A stretch of DNA of 64,000 nucleotides, from contig MKWP01000014.1 of NCBI GenBank assembly GCA_001899805.1, positions 558,001 through 622,000 on the forward strand, in the 5' to 3' direction. The position numbers were made by a program, and so were the translations under genes. Below the pieces are notes generated by a model. It was not told where the DNA came from and searched no databases. It saw nothing but the letters and a program-made list of their open reading frames with translations. Shown here one piece after another: positions 7,262-16,024 of the stretch (positions within the stretch are counted from its first letter, which is position 1; each line of letters starts with the position of its first letter). Origin of the DNA: Lysobacterales bacterium 66-474 (GTDB taxonomy: Bacteria; Pseudomonadota; Gammaproteobacteria; Xanthomonadales; Rhodanobacteraceae).

Positions 7262-9661
7262 ATGGCCGCATGCAGTTCCAAGGGATGCGGTTGTCCTACC
7301 GCCGAGGCGAAGCCGTCCGAAGCGAAAACTTCCGGCAACAGGGCGTTGCGGACGACCCATTACCGGATCGAAAACATGGATTGTCCGACCGAAGAAGCAC
7401 TGATCCGGGACAAGCTGGCGAAGCTCCCTGGTGTGACGGACTTGGAATTCAATCTGCTGCAGCGCCTGCTGACGCTACACCATGAGATGCCATCGTTGGA
7501 GCCAGTTGAGCAAGCGTTGGCGGCCATCGGCATGCAAGCAGCTCGGGCTGATACCGAGCCAACCTCTCAAACTACAGTATTGGCGATTGCCAAGATGGAT
7601 TGCCCAACCGAAGAATCGCTGATACGGGGCAAGCTCACCGGCATGACCGGCGTGGAAGCATTGGACTTCAATCTGGTGCAGCGCACTTTGCAAGTGCACC
7701 ATCGGGCCAACGCTCTGCCGGGTGTGCTGGCTGCCCTGAAATCCCTTGGCTTCGAAGCTGAGATACCTGATGCGGCGGACACGACCGGCGTGCCTGCCGG
7801 GCCTTCTCGCCACCAATGGTGGCCGCTTGTGGTGTCGGGCTTGGCTGCCATGCTTTCCGAGGGCGTTTACTGGTTTCGAGGCGGCAATCACTGGGCCGTG
7901 GTGACCTTAGCGCTGGTCGCCATCTTCACTGGCGGTCTGCCCACCTACAAGAAAGGCTGGATCGCGCTCAGGAATCGCAATCTGAACATGAATGCCCTCA
8001 TGTCGATTGCAGTCACCGGAGCGATGCTGATCGGACACTGGCCGGAAGCGGCGATGGTGATGGTGCTGTTCGCGCTGGCCGAAGTCATCGAAGCCAAGTC
8101 ACTCGACCGAGCCCGAAACGCGATTCGCGGCCTGATGGACCTGGCCCCGGAAACGGCCACCGTGCAGCTGCCAGACGACAGTTGGGCCGAAGTGGATGCC
8201 AAGACGGTCGCCATTGATAGTCGTGTCCGCGTGAAGCCGGGCGAGCGCATCGCGCTTGATGGCGTGATTGTGCAAGGCCGATCGACGGTGAATCAGGCCT
8301 CCATCACCGGCGAGAGCCTGCCGGTCGAGAAGGCCGAAGGCGATCCGGTTTTTGCCGGCACGATCAACGAATCCGGCTCGTTCGAGTACCGGGTCACGGC
8401 GATCGCCACGCAATCCACCTTGGCGCGCATCATCCATGCCGTGGAGGCGGCTCAAGGGAGCCGTGCACCGACCCAGCGCTTCGTGGACCAATTCGCCCGC
8501 TTCTACACGCCGATCGTGTTCGCGGTCGCGCTGGCAGTAGCTATCCTGCCGCCGCTCATCCTGGCTGCGCCTTGGCTCCCCTGGGTTTACAAGGCGCTGG
8601 TCCTGCTGGTGATTGCCTGTCCCTGCGCTCTGGTCATTTCCACACCTGTGAGCATCGTCAGCGGGCTCGCCGCCGCTGCGCGGCGTGGCATTCTCATCAA
8701 GGGTGGCGTGTATCTGGAAGAGGGCCGCAAGCTGCGATGGGTCGCACTGGACAAGACCGGCACAATCACGCACGGCAAACCGGTGCAGACGGATTTCATG
8801 GCCTGGCGAGAAGCGGATGCCGCCAGCGCGCGAATCTTGGCGGCGAGCCTGTCCACCCGTTCCGACCACCCTGTGTCCCTCGCCGTGGCGCACGCCGCCC
8901 AGAACGACGGTTTGATCTTGAGTGAAGTGGACGACTTCGCAGCCTTGCCGGGGCGCGGCGTGCGGGGTCGAATCGATGGTTCCGTGTATTACTTCGGCAA
9001 TCACCGACTGATTGAGGATCTGGGCGTTTGCACGCCAAACCTTGAGGCGAGGTTGGCCGCGCTGGAAGCGCAGGGCAAGACGGTCGTCATGCTGGCCGGC
9101 AAGGAGGGTGTGCAAGCCTTGTTCGCGGTCGCCGATACGGTCAAGGACAGCAGCCGCCGTGCCATCGCCGACCTGCACGCGCTTGGCGTCAAAACCATGA
9201 TGCTGACCGGCGACAACCCGCACACCGCCGAGGCGATCGCGCGTCAGGTCGGCATCGACCGCAGTCAGGGAAATCTACTGCCCGAGGACAAGTTGCGCGA
9301 GATCGAGCGGTTGGCGGCGGACGGCAAGGTCGGCATGGTTGGAGATGGCATCAATGACGCGCCGGCGCTCGCACGGGCCGACATCGGCTTCGCCATGGGT
9401 GCGGCAGGTTCCGACACCGCCATCGAAACCGCCGACGTGGCGCTGATGGACGATGACTTGCGCAAGATGCCCGCGTTCGTGCGCCTGTCCCGTGCCACGG
9501 CCAGCGTATTGAAGCAGAACATCACTTTGGCGCTCGGCATCAAAGCGGTCTTTTTGGTACTCACCTTCACTGGACAAGCCAGCATGTGGATGGCGGTGTT
9601 CGCCGACATGGGTGCCAGCCTTCTGGTGGTCGGCAATGGCTTGCGGTTAGTGAGGAAGTGA
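7262..9661 (+). CDS. cadA: Zn/Cd/Pb-translocating P1B-type ATPase
   Basis: A 799-residue cytoplasmic-membrane ATPase exporting divalent soft metals. It begins with a Cys-rich leader (ACSSKGCGCP) and has two HMA domains whose metal motif is MDCPTEE (Cys41 and Cys114), the form typical of Pb/Cd/Zn pumps. TM6 has CPC at 453-455, phosphorylation Asp497 lies in DKTGTIT, the HP dipeptide is in SDHPVSLAV, and the hinge is [14 protein letters not shown]. The last helices have GIKAVF (Lys) and FADMGASL (Asp), the residues that set P1B-2 Zn/Cd/Pb specificity; copper pumps have YN and MxxSS instead. The ATG at 7262 is preceded by AAGGTG. Regulation is by the divergent CadR. Confidence 0.95.
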   Translation: MAACSSKGCGCPTAEAKPSEAKTSGNRALRTTHYRIENMDCPTEEALIRDKLAKLPGVTDLEFNLLQRLLTLHHEMPSLEPVEQALAAIGMQAARADTEPTSQTTVLAIAKMDCPTEESLIRGKLTGMTGVEALDFNLVQRTLQVHHRANALPGVLAALKSLGFEAEIPDAADTTGVPAGPSRHQWWPLVVSGLAAMLSEGVYWFRGGNHWAVVTLALVAIFTGGLPTYKKGWIALRNRNLNMNALMSIAVTGAMLIGHWPEAAMVMVLFALAEVIEAKSLDRARNAIRGLMDLAPETATVQLPDDSWAEVDAKTVAIDSRVRVKPGERIALDGVIVQGRSTVNQASITGESLPVEKAEGDPVFAGTINESGSFEYRVTAIATQSTLARIIHAVEAAQGSRAPTQRFVDQFARFYTPIVFAVALAVAILPPLILAAPWLPWVYKALVLLVIACPCALVISTPVSIVSGLAAAARRGILIKGGVYLEEGRKLRWVALDKTGTITHGKPVQTDFMAWREADAASARILAASLSTRSDHPVSLAVAHAAQNDGLILSEVDDFAALPGRGVRGRIDGSVYYFGNHRLIEDLGVCTPNLEARLAALEAQGKTVVMLAGKEGVQALFAVADTVKDSSRRAIADLHALGVKTMMLTGDNPHTAEAIARQVGIDRSQGNLLPEDKLREIERLAADGKVGMVGDGINDAPALARADIGFAMGAAGSDTAIETADVALMDDDLRKMPAFVRLSRATASVLKQNITLALGIKAVFLVLTFTGQASMWMAVFADMGASLLVVGNGLRLVRK

Positions 9662-9764
9662 TTCGAAGATTTTTTTCTGGCTGCGTGATCGGAACACCGC
9701 ATCGCACCGGCTGCAGGGCAACCTACAGGCCCATCGCTGTTCTGAAAACGGCAAGGAGATCATC

Positions 9765-10052
9765 ATGCAATGTCCGGTATGTAAAGAAGTGCAACTCGTC
9801 ATGGCTGAACGTCAAGCCATCGAAATCGACTACTGCCCGCAGTGCCGCGGGGTGTGGCTTGACCGGGGTGAGCTCGACAAGATCATCGAGCGATCGACCC
9901 AGGATCCGATGTCGGCGCGGCAAGCCCCTGCGCCGGCCGGCACACAGGGCGGTTACGCGGGTGGGGATTCTCACGGCCGCTCGAGTGACCACTGCGACGA
10001 CCGACGGCAACCAGGCTATCGAAAGAGTTTCTGGAAAGAGATCTTTGATTGA
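9765..10052 (+). CDS. TFIIB-type zinc-ribbon protein
   Basis: A 95-residue protein with an N-terminal zinc ribbon: CPVCKEVQLVMAERQ, then DYCPQCRGVWLDRGELDKII, giving two CxxC knuckles about 20 residues apart. The C-terminal half is low-complexity, rich in Gly/His/Asp (GGDSHGRSSDHCDD), and ends with YRKSFWKEIFD, a pattern shared by the zf-TFIIB small-protein family. It is preceded by AAGGAG and overlaps the following lspA gene by a few bases. The family's role is not established. Its place between a Cd/Pb pump and lspA suggests a metal-responsive accessory, which is inference. Confidence 0.8.
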   Translation: MQCPVCKEVQLVMAERQAIEIDYCPQCRGVWLDRGELDKIIERSTQDPMSARQAPAPAGTQGGYAGGDSHGRSSDHCDDRRQPGYRKSFWKEIFD

Positions 10053-10576
10053 GCTATGCCACTCGTGAATCACCACGGCAAGGCGGTTGGCAACGCTGGC
10101 TCTTGCTGGCGGTGCTGATCACACTCTCCGACCAGGCGATCAAGTTCGGTGTGGCATTCTTGATGCCGCTCAACACGCGTCTGGAGGTCACGTCCTTCTT
10201 CAACCTCGTGCACGTGCTGAACCCCGGCGCGGCGTTCAGTCTGCTGACCGGCGCGGGCAGCTGGTCCCGGTATGGCCTGACCGCGCTCGCACTGGGTGTA
10301 TCGGTCTGGCTGATGCTGGCACTTCGCCACCGGCTACCCCGCAACGAGGCCGTGGGCTACTGTCTGATCCTCGGCGGTGCGTTGGGTAACGTGCTGGATC
10401 GCATCCAACACGGGGCGGTGATCGATTTCCTCGACTTCCATTGGCAGGGTGCGCACTGGCCAGCCTTCAATGTGGCGGACGTGATGATCACGATCGGCGC
10501 CATCCTGTTGATTACCAGCTCCTTTTTGCCGAAGCCACCGAAAGTTTCCAGCCATGGCGGCAACGCCCTCAGGTGA
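10049..10576 (+). CDS. lspA: prolipoprotein signal peptidase II, PbrC-like accessory copy
   Basis: A 175-residue four-TM aspartic peptidase that removes signal peptides from lipoproteins. Family motifs are present: DQAIKF near residue 28, NPGAAFSLL, GGALGNVLDR with VIDFLDFH (first catalytic Asp), and FNVADVMI (second catalytic Asp). There is no ATG near the start; a TTG at 10049 overlapping the preceding TGA (TTGA) gives the full-length protein. An lspA copy beside a Cd/Pb ATPase is well known in pbr-type lead operons (PbrC). Together with uppP at 14792 and the FTR1 permease at 13042, it suggests a dispersed lead-resistance set. Confidence 0.9.
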   Translation: MSYATRESPRQGGWQRWLLLAVLITLSDQAIKFGVAFLMPLNTRLEVTSFFNLVHVLNPGAAFSLLTGAGSWSRYGLTALALGVSVWLMLALRHRLPRNEAVGYCLILGGALGNVLDRIQHGAVIDFLDFHWQGAHWPAFNVADVMITIGAILLITSSFLPKPPKVSSHGGNALR

Positions 10577-10593
10577 CCGGCGAGATCCGGACA

Positions 10594-11490
10594 ATGGATA
10601 ATCAACCAGTCAGGAAGCGTGCACTTCTATTCTTGAACCCGCGAAGCCGCGGCGGAGATGACTGCGCGGCTGATGACGCCATCCGGCAGCTCGAGGCTGG
10701 CGGATTGGTCTTGACGCGCGGATCGTGCGCTCAGATACCCGACGTGACCCGCGAAATCAACTGGCATGCGCACGAAGTTGATCTTGTGATCACCGGTGGC
10801 GGCGATGGGACTGTCAACACCGTGCTCAAGGGTGTGCTGGAAACTGGGTTGCCGCTCGGCATCCTCCCACTCGGCACGGCGAACGACCTTGCTCGGACAC
10901 TTGGCATTCCGAGCGACCCAGCAACGGCGGCCGCGGTCATCGTCGCGGGCCGGACGCGCCGGATCGATGTCGGCCAAGTCAACGACCAGTTCTTCGTCAA
11001 CGTCGCGAGCATGGGTCTGAGCGTTGAGCTCGCGCGTCGTATGACCGGCAACCTGAAACGGCATTTGGGACGGTTCAGCTACCCGCTGGCTGCTATAAAG
11101 ACGGTCCTTTACACGAGGCCGTTCACAGCCGAGGTGGTGACCGCCGATCGCACGCTCCGGCTTCGCAGCCTTCAGATCGCAGTTGGAAACGGTGTCTACT
11201 ACGGCGGCGGCATGGCCGTCTACGAGGCCGCGGCGATCGATGACCAATGCTTGGACTTCTACAGCGTTGAGCCGCGACGATTTTGGCAGTGGCCCCTGTT
11301 TCTGACGGCATTCCGGCGCGGTCGTAACCGGAATCTGGTCGGTATGCGGGCCTTCTGCAGTTCTGGTCCGATTGAGATTCGAACCGATCCGTCACTACCG
11401 ATCAATACCGATGGGGAAATCACGAGCAGGACGCCGGCCCGCTTCAAGCTCTGGCCGCGTGCACTGTCAGTCTTCGCCCCGGCAGGATGA
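10594..11490 (+). CDS. YegS/DagK-like lipid kinase
   Basis: A 298-residue member of the diacylglycerol kinase catalytic family. The nucleotide motif GGGDGTVNTVLKGVLE lies near residues 66-81, followed by LPLGTANDLARTLGIP, both diagnostic. The C-terminal beta domain (LQIAVGNGVYYGGGM) ends in the NTDGEI element. Such enzymes phosphorylate membrane lipids such as diacylglycerol or phosphatidylglycerol at the inner face of the membrane. The ATG at 10594 is 15 bases after the lspA stop, making it the third gene of the unit after the zinc-ribbon and lspA genes. A lipid kinase is not a standard part of cad or pbr operons; the link to metal defence is inferred from position. Confidence 0.85.
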   Translation: MDNQPVRKRALLFLNPRSRGGDDCAADDAIRQLEAGGLVLTRGSCAQIPDVTREINWHAHEVDLVITGGGDGTVNTVLKGVLETGLPLGILPLGTANDLARTLGIPSDPATAAAVIVAGRTRRIDVGQVNDQFFVNVASMGLSVELARRMTGNLKRHLGRFSYPLAAIKTVLYTRPFTAEVVTADRTLRLRSLQIAVGNGVYYGGGMAVYEAAAIDDQCLDFYSVEPRRFWQWPLFLTAFRRGRNRNLVGMRAFCSSGPIEIRTDPSLPINTDGEITSRTPARFKLWPRALSVFAPAG

Positions 11491-11519
11491 ACCCCGACGT
11501 ATTCGAACCGGTACGCATC

Positions 11520-11857
11520 ATGCCGCGCGCCGCTGGATCGAAGGCAGCCACCCACTCACACCGGTGATGATGGTGGTTGCCCTTGTGGCCTTGCTGGTCA
11601 ATGGATCGGTGTTGCTGCTTGTGCTGAAGCCCTTCCAGAATGGCGACGTGCACATGCGCGCTATGTGGCTGTGCACCCGCGCGGATGTGGTCGTCAATCT
11701 GGGCGTGGTCCTTTCCGGCGCGCGGGTGCTGCTGATCCACTCGTCGATTTCCGACCGGATCATCTGCATCGCGATCGGCCTCTATGTGATCAAGGAGGCG
11801 ATCGAAATCCAGCGCGAAGCGCGTGAGGCGGACTCCGCAGCACCGGCGGAATCGTAA
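11520..11857 (+). pseudogene. relic: C-terminal half of a CDF transporter gene
   Basis: The frame ending at 11857 contains RRWIEGSHPLTP, then VALVALLVNGSVLLLVLKP and NGDVHMRAMWLCTRADVVVN. It ends in a helix and EAIEIQREAREADSAA. This is TM4 through the end of the short CDF family. The N-terminal half with TM1-TM3 is missing, and the upstream part of the frame is only antisense or out-of-frame sequence of the lipid kinase gene. Residues 11858-12110, between this relic and the next gene, show nothing recognisable. Confidence 0.65.
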
Positions 11858-12110
11858 ACGCCGTATGCACCGGCGTCGTGTTGCTGAAGCCGAAACCCGC
11901 GACTGCCCGCTCGAAGGTGCTGACCGCGACATTGTGGAGCGTAAGCGCCCGTTGCGAATCATACATCCGCTTCTTCATGCGATGGCATCCGTCATGGTGG
12001 ATTGCGTGAGCGAAACCTGAGCGGCGAAAGTATGCGCGGAAGTGTCGGCGATCTTGGCGGATGTTGCGTACCGTTCGCACTGACAGTCTGCGTGCGCGCA
12101 GGACGGCCAC

Positions 12111-12899
12111 TCAGAAGAACTCGTATTCCAGTTGGAAGCGGATCGTCGTATCTGGCGTGTCGTGCGTGAGGCCACCGAGCAGTGCCACGTCGTACCTGAG
12201 CTTCCTGCCGCTGCCGAGGCGCGTGACGCCGAAAAAAGCTGGACCTACGCTCAACTCCTGCGAGTGCAGGTGACCGGGAGATCCCAGCGAGCCGAACACC
12301 TGCATACCAGGCTGGAAACGCGGGCCCAGATTGTATTTCCACTGCACCTGGTACTGGAGCTCGTTGCGACTGCCGGCTTCATCGTCGTCCGAATCGTCCC
12401 GCGGCAACGCACTGAGTCGACGCACCCAATGGATGTTCAGATTGGTCTGGGTGTGCGCGGTCTCTTTCTGGAACATCGGGCCCAGCACCAGCGTGTTCAC
12501 GTTCTCGAGCCGGTTGTGTTCGAACTCGACGAAAATGCCGGCGTCGAGCCAGTGTTCACCGTGTTCGGTCAACTGGAAGATGTTCTCGAACTCGTATTCC
12601 TCGACGTGTGCGACATTGCCCGGCGTCTGTGAATACTCGGCCTCCACCTCAATGCCCCAGCGCGGAGCAAGGCCATAGCCAAACGCTAGTTTGGCCGCGC
12701 GCTCGCCATCGTCGCCGTGCCCCCAATTGAACATGCCGCCTTTCAATTCCAGCTCCCACTCGCGGTAATCGACGATCGGCGAATAGATCACCGAGGCCGG
12801 TCCGGCGACCGCTGTCGCAGGGGCCGCGAACGTGCACACCAGACCGATCAACCCGGACAACGGCCACACAGCCAACCAACGTCGCTTGCTTTGTTTCAT
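12111..12899 (-). CDS. predicted outer-membrane beta-barrel protein
   Basis: A 262-residue secreted protein whose signal peptide (MKQSKRRWLAVWPLSGLIG and an AxA site near AVAGP) is followed by alternating hydrophobic/polar strands. It ends FQLEYEFF with the terminal aromatic typical of beta-barrel proteins. Features include ELELKGGMFNWGHGD, FVEFEHNRLENV and LSVGPAFFGVTRLG, similar to copper-resistance-linked or general transport-associated outer-membrane proteins, but I cannot assign a named family. The ATG at 12899 was chosen because it places the signal peptide at the N-terminus. It is transcribed in the same direction as the FTR1/cupredoxin pair upstream (gap 142 bases) and may be the outer-membrane part of that uptake or efflux set. 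Confidence 0.6.
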   Translation of the reverse strand: MKQSKRRWLAVWPLSGLIGLVCTFAAPATAVAGPASVIYSPIVDYREWELELKGGMFNWGHGDDGERAAKLAFGYGLAPRWGIEVEAEYSQTPGNVAHVEEYEFENIFQLTEHGEHWLDAGIFVEFEHNRLENVNTLVLGPMFQKETAHTQTNLNIHWVRRLSALPRDDSDDDEAGSRNELQYQVQWKYNLGPRFQPGMQVFGSLGSPGHLHSQELSVGPAFFGVTRLGSGRKLRYDVALLGGLTHDTPDTTIRFQLEYEFF

Positions 12900-13041
12900 C
12901 GTCTGTCTCCTGGTGAAAGTGCCAACGTCTGATGACCTGCCATGGCAAACCTTCTTTTTCGCGAAGAACCGGACCGCGGACACAAACCTCCCCCTTCACG
13001 CCTGCGTGGGCGGGCGTGTCGCAAGATGCATGTTCACTCGA

Positions 13042-13923
13042 TCAGGTCGTGTCCACTGCCCGCGTTCGAACGGATGCCGTCGCCTGCCGTGATTTCGAGC
13101 GTGCGCTCGCCGACACCATGCGTGCCGCCATCCAGCGCATGCCGGTGAACAGCACTAGCGCGGTCACCAGCCAGAACACGAGTTGCATCCCTGCCGGACG
13201 CGCCTCATAACCCACCAGCACGTGCAACGTCTGCCCGATCACCGAGCCGTTGCTGAGCAGCCACGTCGTATTCCAGAGCTGGTTGCCCCAGGCTGGCAAC
13301 CAGTTGGCCTGGATCAGGAAGCCCGCGGCGGTCGAGGACAGACCGGCCGCCAGCAGCACCAGCATCCAGTTGGTGGCGGTAAAGAAATAGCGGATCGGGA
13401 TCCGCAGCAGGCCAAAGTAAAGCGCGAACCCCACCGCGACGCCGCCGGCGAGCCCCAGCGGCACACCGGCCAGCAGATCCACGCGTCCGGCGCCGCCCGC
13501 CGCCATGCCGTACAGGAACAGCACGACCTCGGAACCCTCGCGCAATACCGCCAGCGCGACCACCGCCAGCAGCATCGCCACCGAGCTCGATCCGGCTTTC
13601 ACCGAATTGGTGACCTGCTGCATGTGCCTGACCATTTTCTTGCCGTGGCTGGACATCCACGTCACGTGCCATCCGATCATCACGACCGCCGCCAGCAACA
13701 CGCTGGCATTGAAGAGTTCCTGGCCCGCCCCGCCAACGGCTTCCTCGATCGCACCCGCAAAGATCGCAACCACGATCGCGCCGATCACGCCGAGCGCGAT
13801 ACCGCCGCCGATGAAGGTGCCGCGCCTTCCCACGCCGCGCGTGGCGGCAGCGACCACAGTCACGATCAGCGCCGCTTCCAGCACCTCACGAAACACCAGC
13901 AGTGCGACACCAGGCATGTGCAT
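13042..13923 (-). CDS. FTR1-family metal permease (PbrT/EfeU-like)
   Basis: A 293-residue inner-membrane protein of the iron/lead transporter family. It has two REXXE metal motifs, FREVLEAAL near residues 11-19 and LREGSEVVL near 127-135, and about seven hydrophobic helices. EfeU and FTR1 carry oxidised iron, and PbrT of lead-resistance operons carries Pb(II) inward. Its start codon immediately follows the stop of the upstream cupredoxin gene, so the two are co-translated. That pairing matches Efe-like systems in which a periplasmic cupredoxin feeds the permease. The presence of LspA and UppP homologues nearby favours a pbr-like role. The true ion is unknown. Confidence 0.85.
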   Translation of the reverse strand: MHMPGVALLVFREVLEAALIVTVVAAATRGVGRRGTFIGGGIALGVIGAIVVAIFAGAIEEAVGGAGQELFNASVLLAAVVMIGWHVTWMSSHGKKMVRHMQQVTNSVKAGSSSVAMLLAVVALAVLREGSEVVLFLYGMAAGGAGRVDLLAGVPLGLAGGVAVGFALYFGLLRIPIRYFFTATNWMLVLLAAGLSSTAAGFLIQANWLPAWGNQLWNTTWLLSNGSVIGQTLHVLVGYEARPAGMQLVFWLVTALVLFTGMRWMAARMVSASARSKSRQATASVRTRAVDTT

Positions 13924-14280
13924 TCACTCCACGATCAAGACACCCTGTGCGGTGTCCAGATGAAAATCGTCGAAGAACTTGTATTGCCCCTTGTCCAGCG
14001 GGCCGATGAACACGGTGACCGTGCTGTTCGGCGGCACGATCTTTTCGCGATTGAATTCATTGCTTTCGAACTCCGATGGGGTGGAGTCCTTGTTCGTCAC
14101 CAGCACCTTGAACTTGGTGTTGGCCGGCACCATCAGCGTCGCCGGTTCGAAGCGGCGGTTCTGGATCGTTAGCGAATACTCAGGCATTCCTGCGGCAGAC
14201 GCGGCAAAGGGCGCCGCGGCAGCCAGCAGGACGAGCAGCAAGTTCCTGTACACGAAAGATGGGCGGGATGTCATGGCCAT
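13924..14280 (-). CDS. periplasmic cupredoxin-domain protein (EfeO/P19-like)
   Basis: A 118-residue exported protein with a signal peptide (LLLVLLAAAAPFAASAA) and a single cupredoxin_1 domain (MPEYSLTIQNRRF to GVLIVE). Classical blue-copper ligands are not all present: where Cys and Met ligands usually lie the sequence is KFFDDFHLDTAQG, with one His and several acidic residues. This resembles the iron-system cupredoxins of EfeO rather than plastocyanin. It lies directly upstream of the FTR1 permease with no gap. It likely binds a metal ion and delivers it to the permease. Two ATG codons (14280 and 14274) are possible starts. Confidence 0.75.
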   Translation of the reverse strand: MAMTSRPSFVYRNLLLVLLAAAAPFAASAAGMPEYSLTIQNRRFEPATLMVPANTKFKVLVTNKDSTPSEFESNEFNREKIVPPNSTVTVFIGPLDKGQYKFFDDFHLDTAQGVLIVE

Positions 14281-14537
14281 AGACTTGAGGGCGGCAAGGT
14301 TAGGAGCGTCACTTGATTCCACGGCAGTTATTACGGGGATGCAGATCGTTGCGACCAAAAGGGAGGCGTGCCGAAGCGGGACGTACGCCATTTCCATTCG
14401 GGCTCGTGTGACGTTCAATCGCAGGGCGGTACTTCATGGAAGGCTTGAGATGTCGGGTCCCGATACGGTCGACAATGCTAATCATTCGCATTTACGAATG
14501 CAACTGGCCTCCTTGACTGCGCTGAGCTGGCGATGCA

Positions 14538-14781
14538 ATGCGTCGCCGGCTCGAAGGCTTTCACCCGATGGGTTTGATCATGATCCTAGTCGCCGCTGCT
14601 ACGTTGCTGGTCAACGACTCGGTGCTGTTGATCGTGTTGAAATCGTTCTGGAAGGCCGAAGTGTTTCTGCGCTCCTTCGGCTCAACATCCGCGCGGATGT
14701 TGTCGCCAACCTTGGCGTGATCCTTTCGAAATCCTGCGCGAAGCGCGTGAGGCCGGCTCTGTAGAAGCTGTCAAGCCGTAA
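14538..14781 (+). pseudogene. relic: frame-shifted C-terminal part of a CDF transporter gene
   Basis: Three pieces of the same CDF C-terminal half appear in successive frames. RRRLEGFHPMG with LVAAATLLVNDSVLLIVLK comes first, then RADVVANLGVILS near 14690-14730, then EILREAREAGSVEAVKP ending at TAA 14779-14781. At least two frameshifts and an internal deletion separate them, so no functional product is possible. It closely resembles the relic at 11520-11857. The stretch 14281-14537 upstream, between this relic and the cupredoxin gene, shows no gene I can recognise. Confidence 0.6.
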
Positions 14782-14791
14782 GCCGAACCCA

Positions 14792-15628
14792 TCACCAAAA
14801 GCTGATCGTCAGCACGAGTACGGCCGCGACAAGACAGTAATAGCCGAAGAAATGCCAGCGGCCATGCTCCAGCCAGCGCGAGAGCCAGCGCAGCGCCAGC
14901 CAGCCCGCGACAAAGCTGAAAAGCATTCCCAGCAATCCCATGCCGAACGCTTTGCCAACCACTGCACCTGTCGCAGCATCCGCTTGCACCAGCCGCCAGG
15001 CTTCGCGCAGGACCACCGGCGGGGTCAGCACCACCGCCAAGGCGAAGCTGAACTCTTCTGCACGCATCCGCTCGACACCGAGAATCAATGCGGTCGAAAT
15101 CGTTGCACCCGAGCGCGAGAACCCGCGGAACGGCAGACACAAACCTTGAATCGCACCGATCCAAGTCGAAGAGCGGCCGCTCAGAGGCTGATTGGACGCC
15201 GCTTTCCGGCTGGAGAGAAGAATGAGCGCGCCAGCAGCAGCCAATCCACCCGCGATCAGATAAGGGTTACCGAACAGTTGCTCGACTTGCGCGTGGGCGT
15301 ACCCGCGCAACACGACCCGTTCGATCACCAGCAGCAGCACGAGACCGACGACGCTGGTTGCAACGGTCGCAATGACAATCAACTTGGCTTGCTGTCTGAA
15401 TACCGCGACCGAAGCAAAGTAGCGCTCGCGCCATACCTTCCAGAAATAGCCGATCACCGCGAACATGGTGCCGGTGTGCAGCATCACCAGCAGGAAGGTC
15501 ATCGCCGGCGCAGTGGGATCAAGGCCCAGCATTTTTTCCGCCATGATCACATGGGCGGAACTGGAAACCGGCAACAACTCGGCAAAACCCTGGATGATCG
15601 CAAGCAGCACTACGTCAGGCAGGGTCAC
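14792..15628 (-). CDS. uppP: undecaprenyl-diphosphate phosphatase, PbrB/BacA-like
   Basis: A 278-residue integral-membrane phosphatase that recycles the peptidoglycan carrier lipid. Signature motifs are QGFAELLPVSSSAH near residues 13-26 (catalytic Glu and the PVSSSAH loop) and PFRGFSRSGATIS near 165-177. It has eight or more hydrophobic segments. The start is a GTG at 15628 preceded by GGAGG at the proper distance. In lead-resistance operons the BacA-like phosphatase PbrB releases phosphate that precipitates exported Pb(II). An accessory copy in this island, beside LspA- and FTR1-type genes, fits that role better than housekeeping. It is flanked downstream by a CDF relic and upstream by a copper-gene relic. 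Confidence 0.85.
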   Translation of the reverse strand: MTLPDVVLLAIIQGFAELLPVSSSAHVIMAEKMLGLDPTAPAMTFLLVMLHTGTMFAVIGYFWKVWRERYFASVAVFRQQAKLIVIATVATSVVGLVLLLVIERVVLRGYAHAQVEQLFGNPYLIAGGLAAAGALILLSSRKAASNQPLSGRSSTWIGAIQGLCLPFRGFSRSGATISTALILGVERMRAEEFSFALAVVLTPPVVLREAWRLVQADAATGAVVGKAFGMGLLGMLFSFVAGWLALRWLSRWLEHGRWHFFGYYCLVAAVLVLTISFW

Positions 15629-15873
15629 TTTCGACCTCCGGGATGTGGATTGCCAGATTCCAAACTCGACGCTACGTTCATGCTCTGCTGTTTGCTTCCA
15701 CGCACCGGCAAGAGATCTATTTTACCGGAGCGATTGCCGTGACCATGCCGTACATACAGACTGGACGAAGGGAGGAGTTCACCTTCACGCCGATTCACGC
15801 CGACTTTGATCGATTGCAGCAGGCCCGGTGGATCGGGCCTGAATGTCTGCCGCGCTCCCTGGTTGCTCGGTGA

Positions 15874-16020
15874 CTGCCCGGCGCCCTTGAGGATCAACTT
15901 GCGATCATTGGGATCGTGCACCTTGATGTCCGCGGAGTACGTCCTTAGGGAGCGATCGCGCACCATCGTCATCAACGCGAACACCGGCTTGGTGTGATGC
16001 GCGTCGGCACCGATGTTGTA
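15874..16020 (-). pseudogene. relic: N-terminal part of a copper-operon cytochrome c
   Basis: Read on the minus strand this piece gives YNIGADAHHTKPVFALMTMV and then RDRS, DIKVHDPND and LILKGAGQ. It aligns with residues about 31-79 of the intact cytochromes at 19275 and 48355. Both the membrane anchor before it and the CxxCH heme site after it are missing, so it cannot form a cytochrome. It is joined directly, out of frame, to the copB relic. The bases from here to 15629 hold the uppP ribosome site and otherwise nothing recognisable. Confidence 0.75.
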
Positions 16021-16024
16021 CGCG

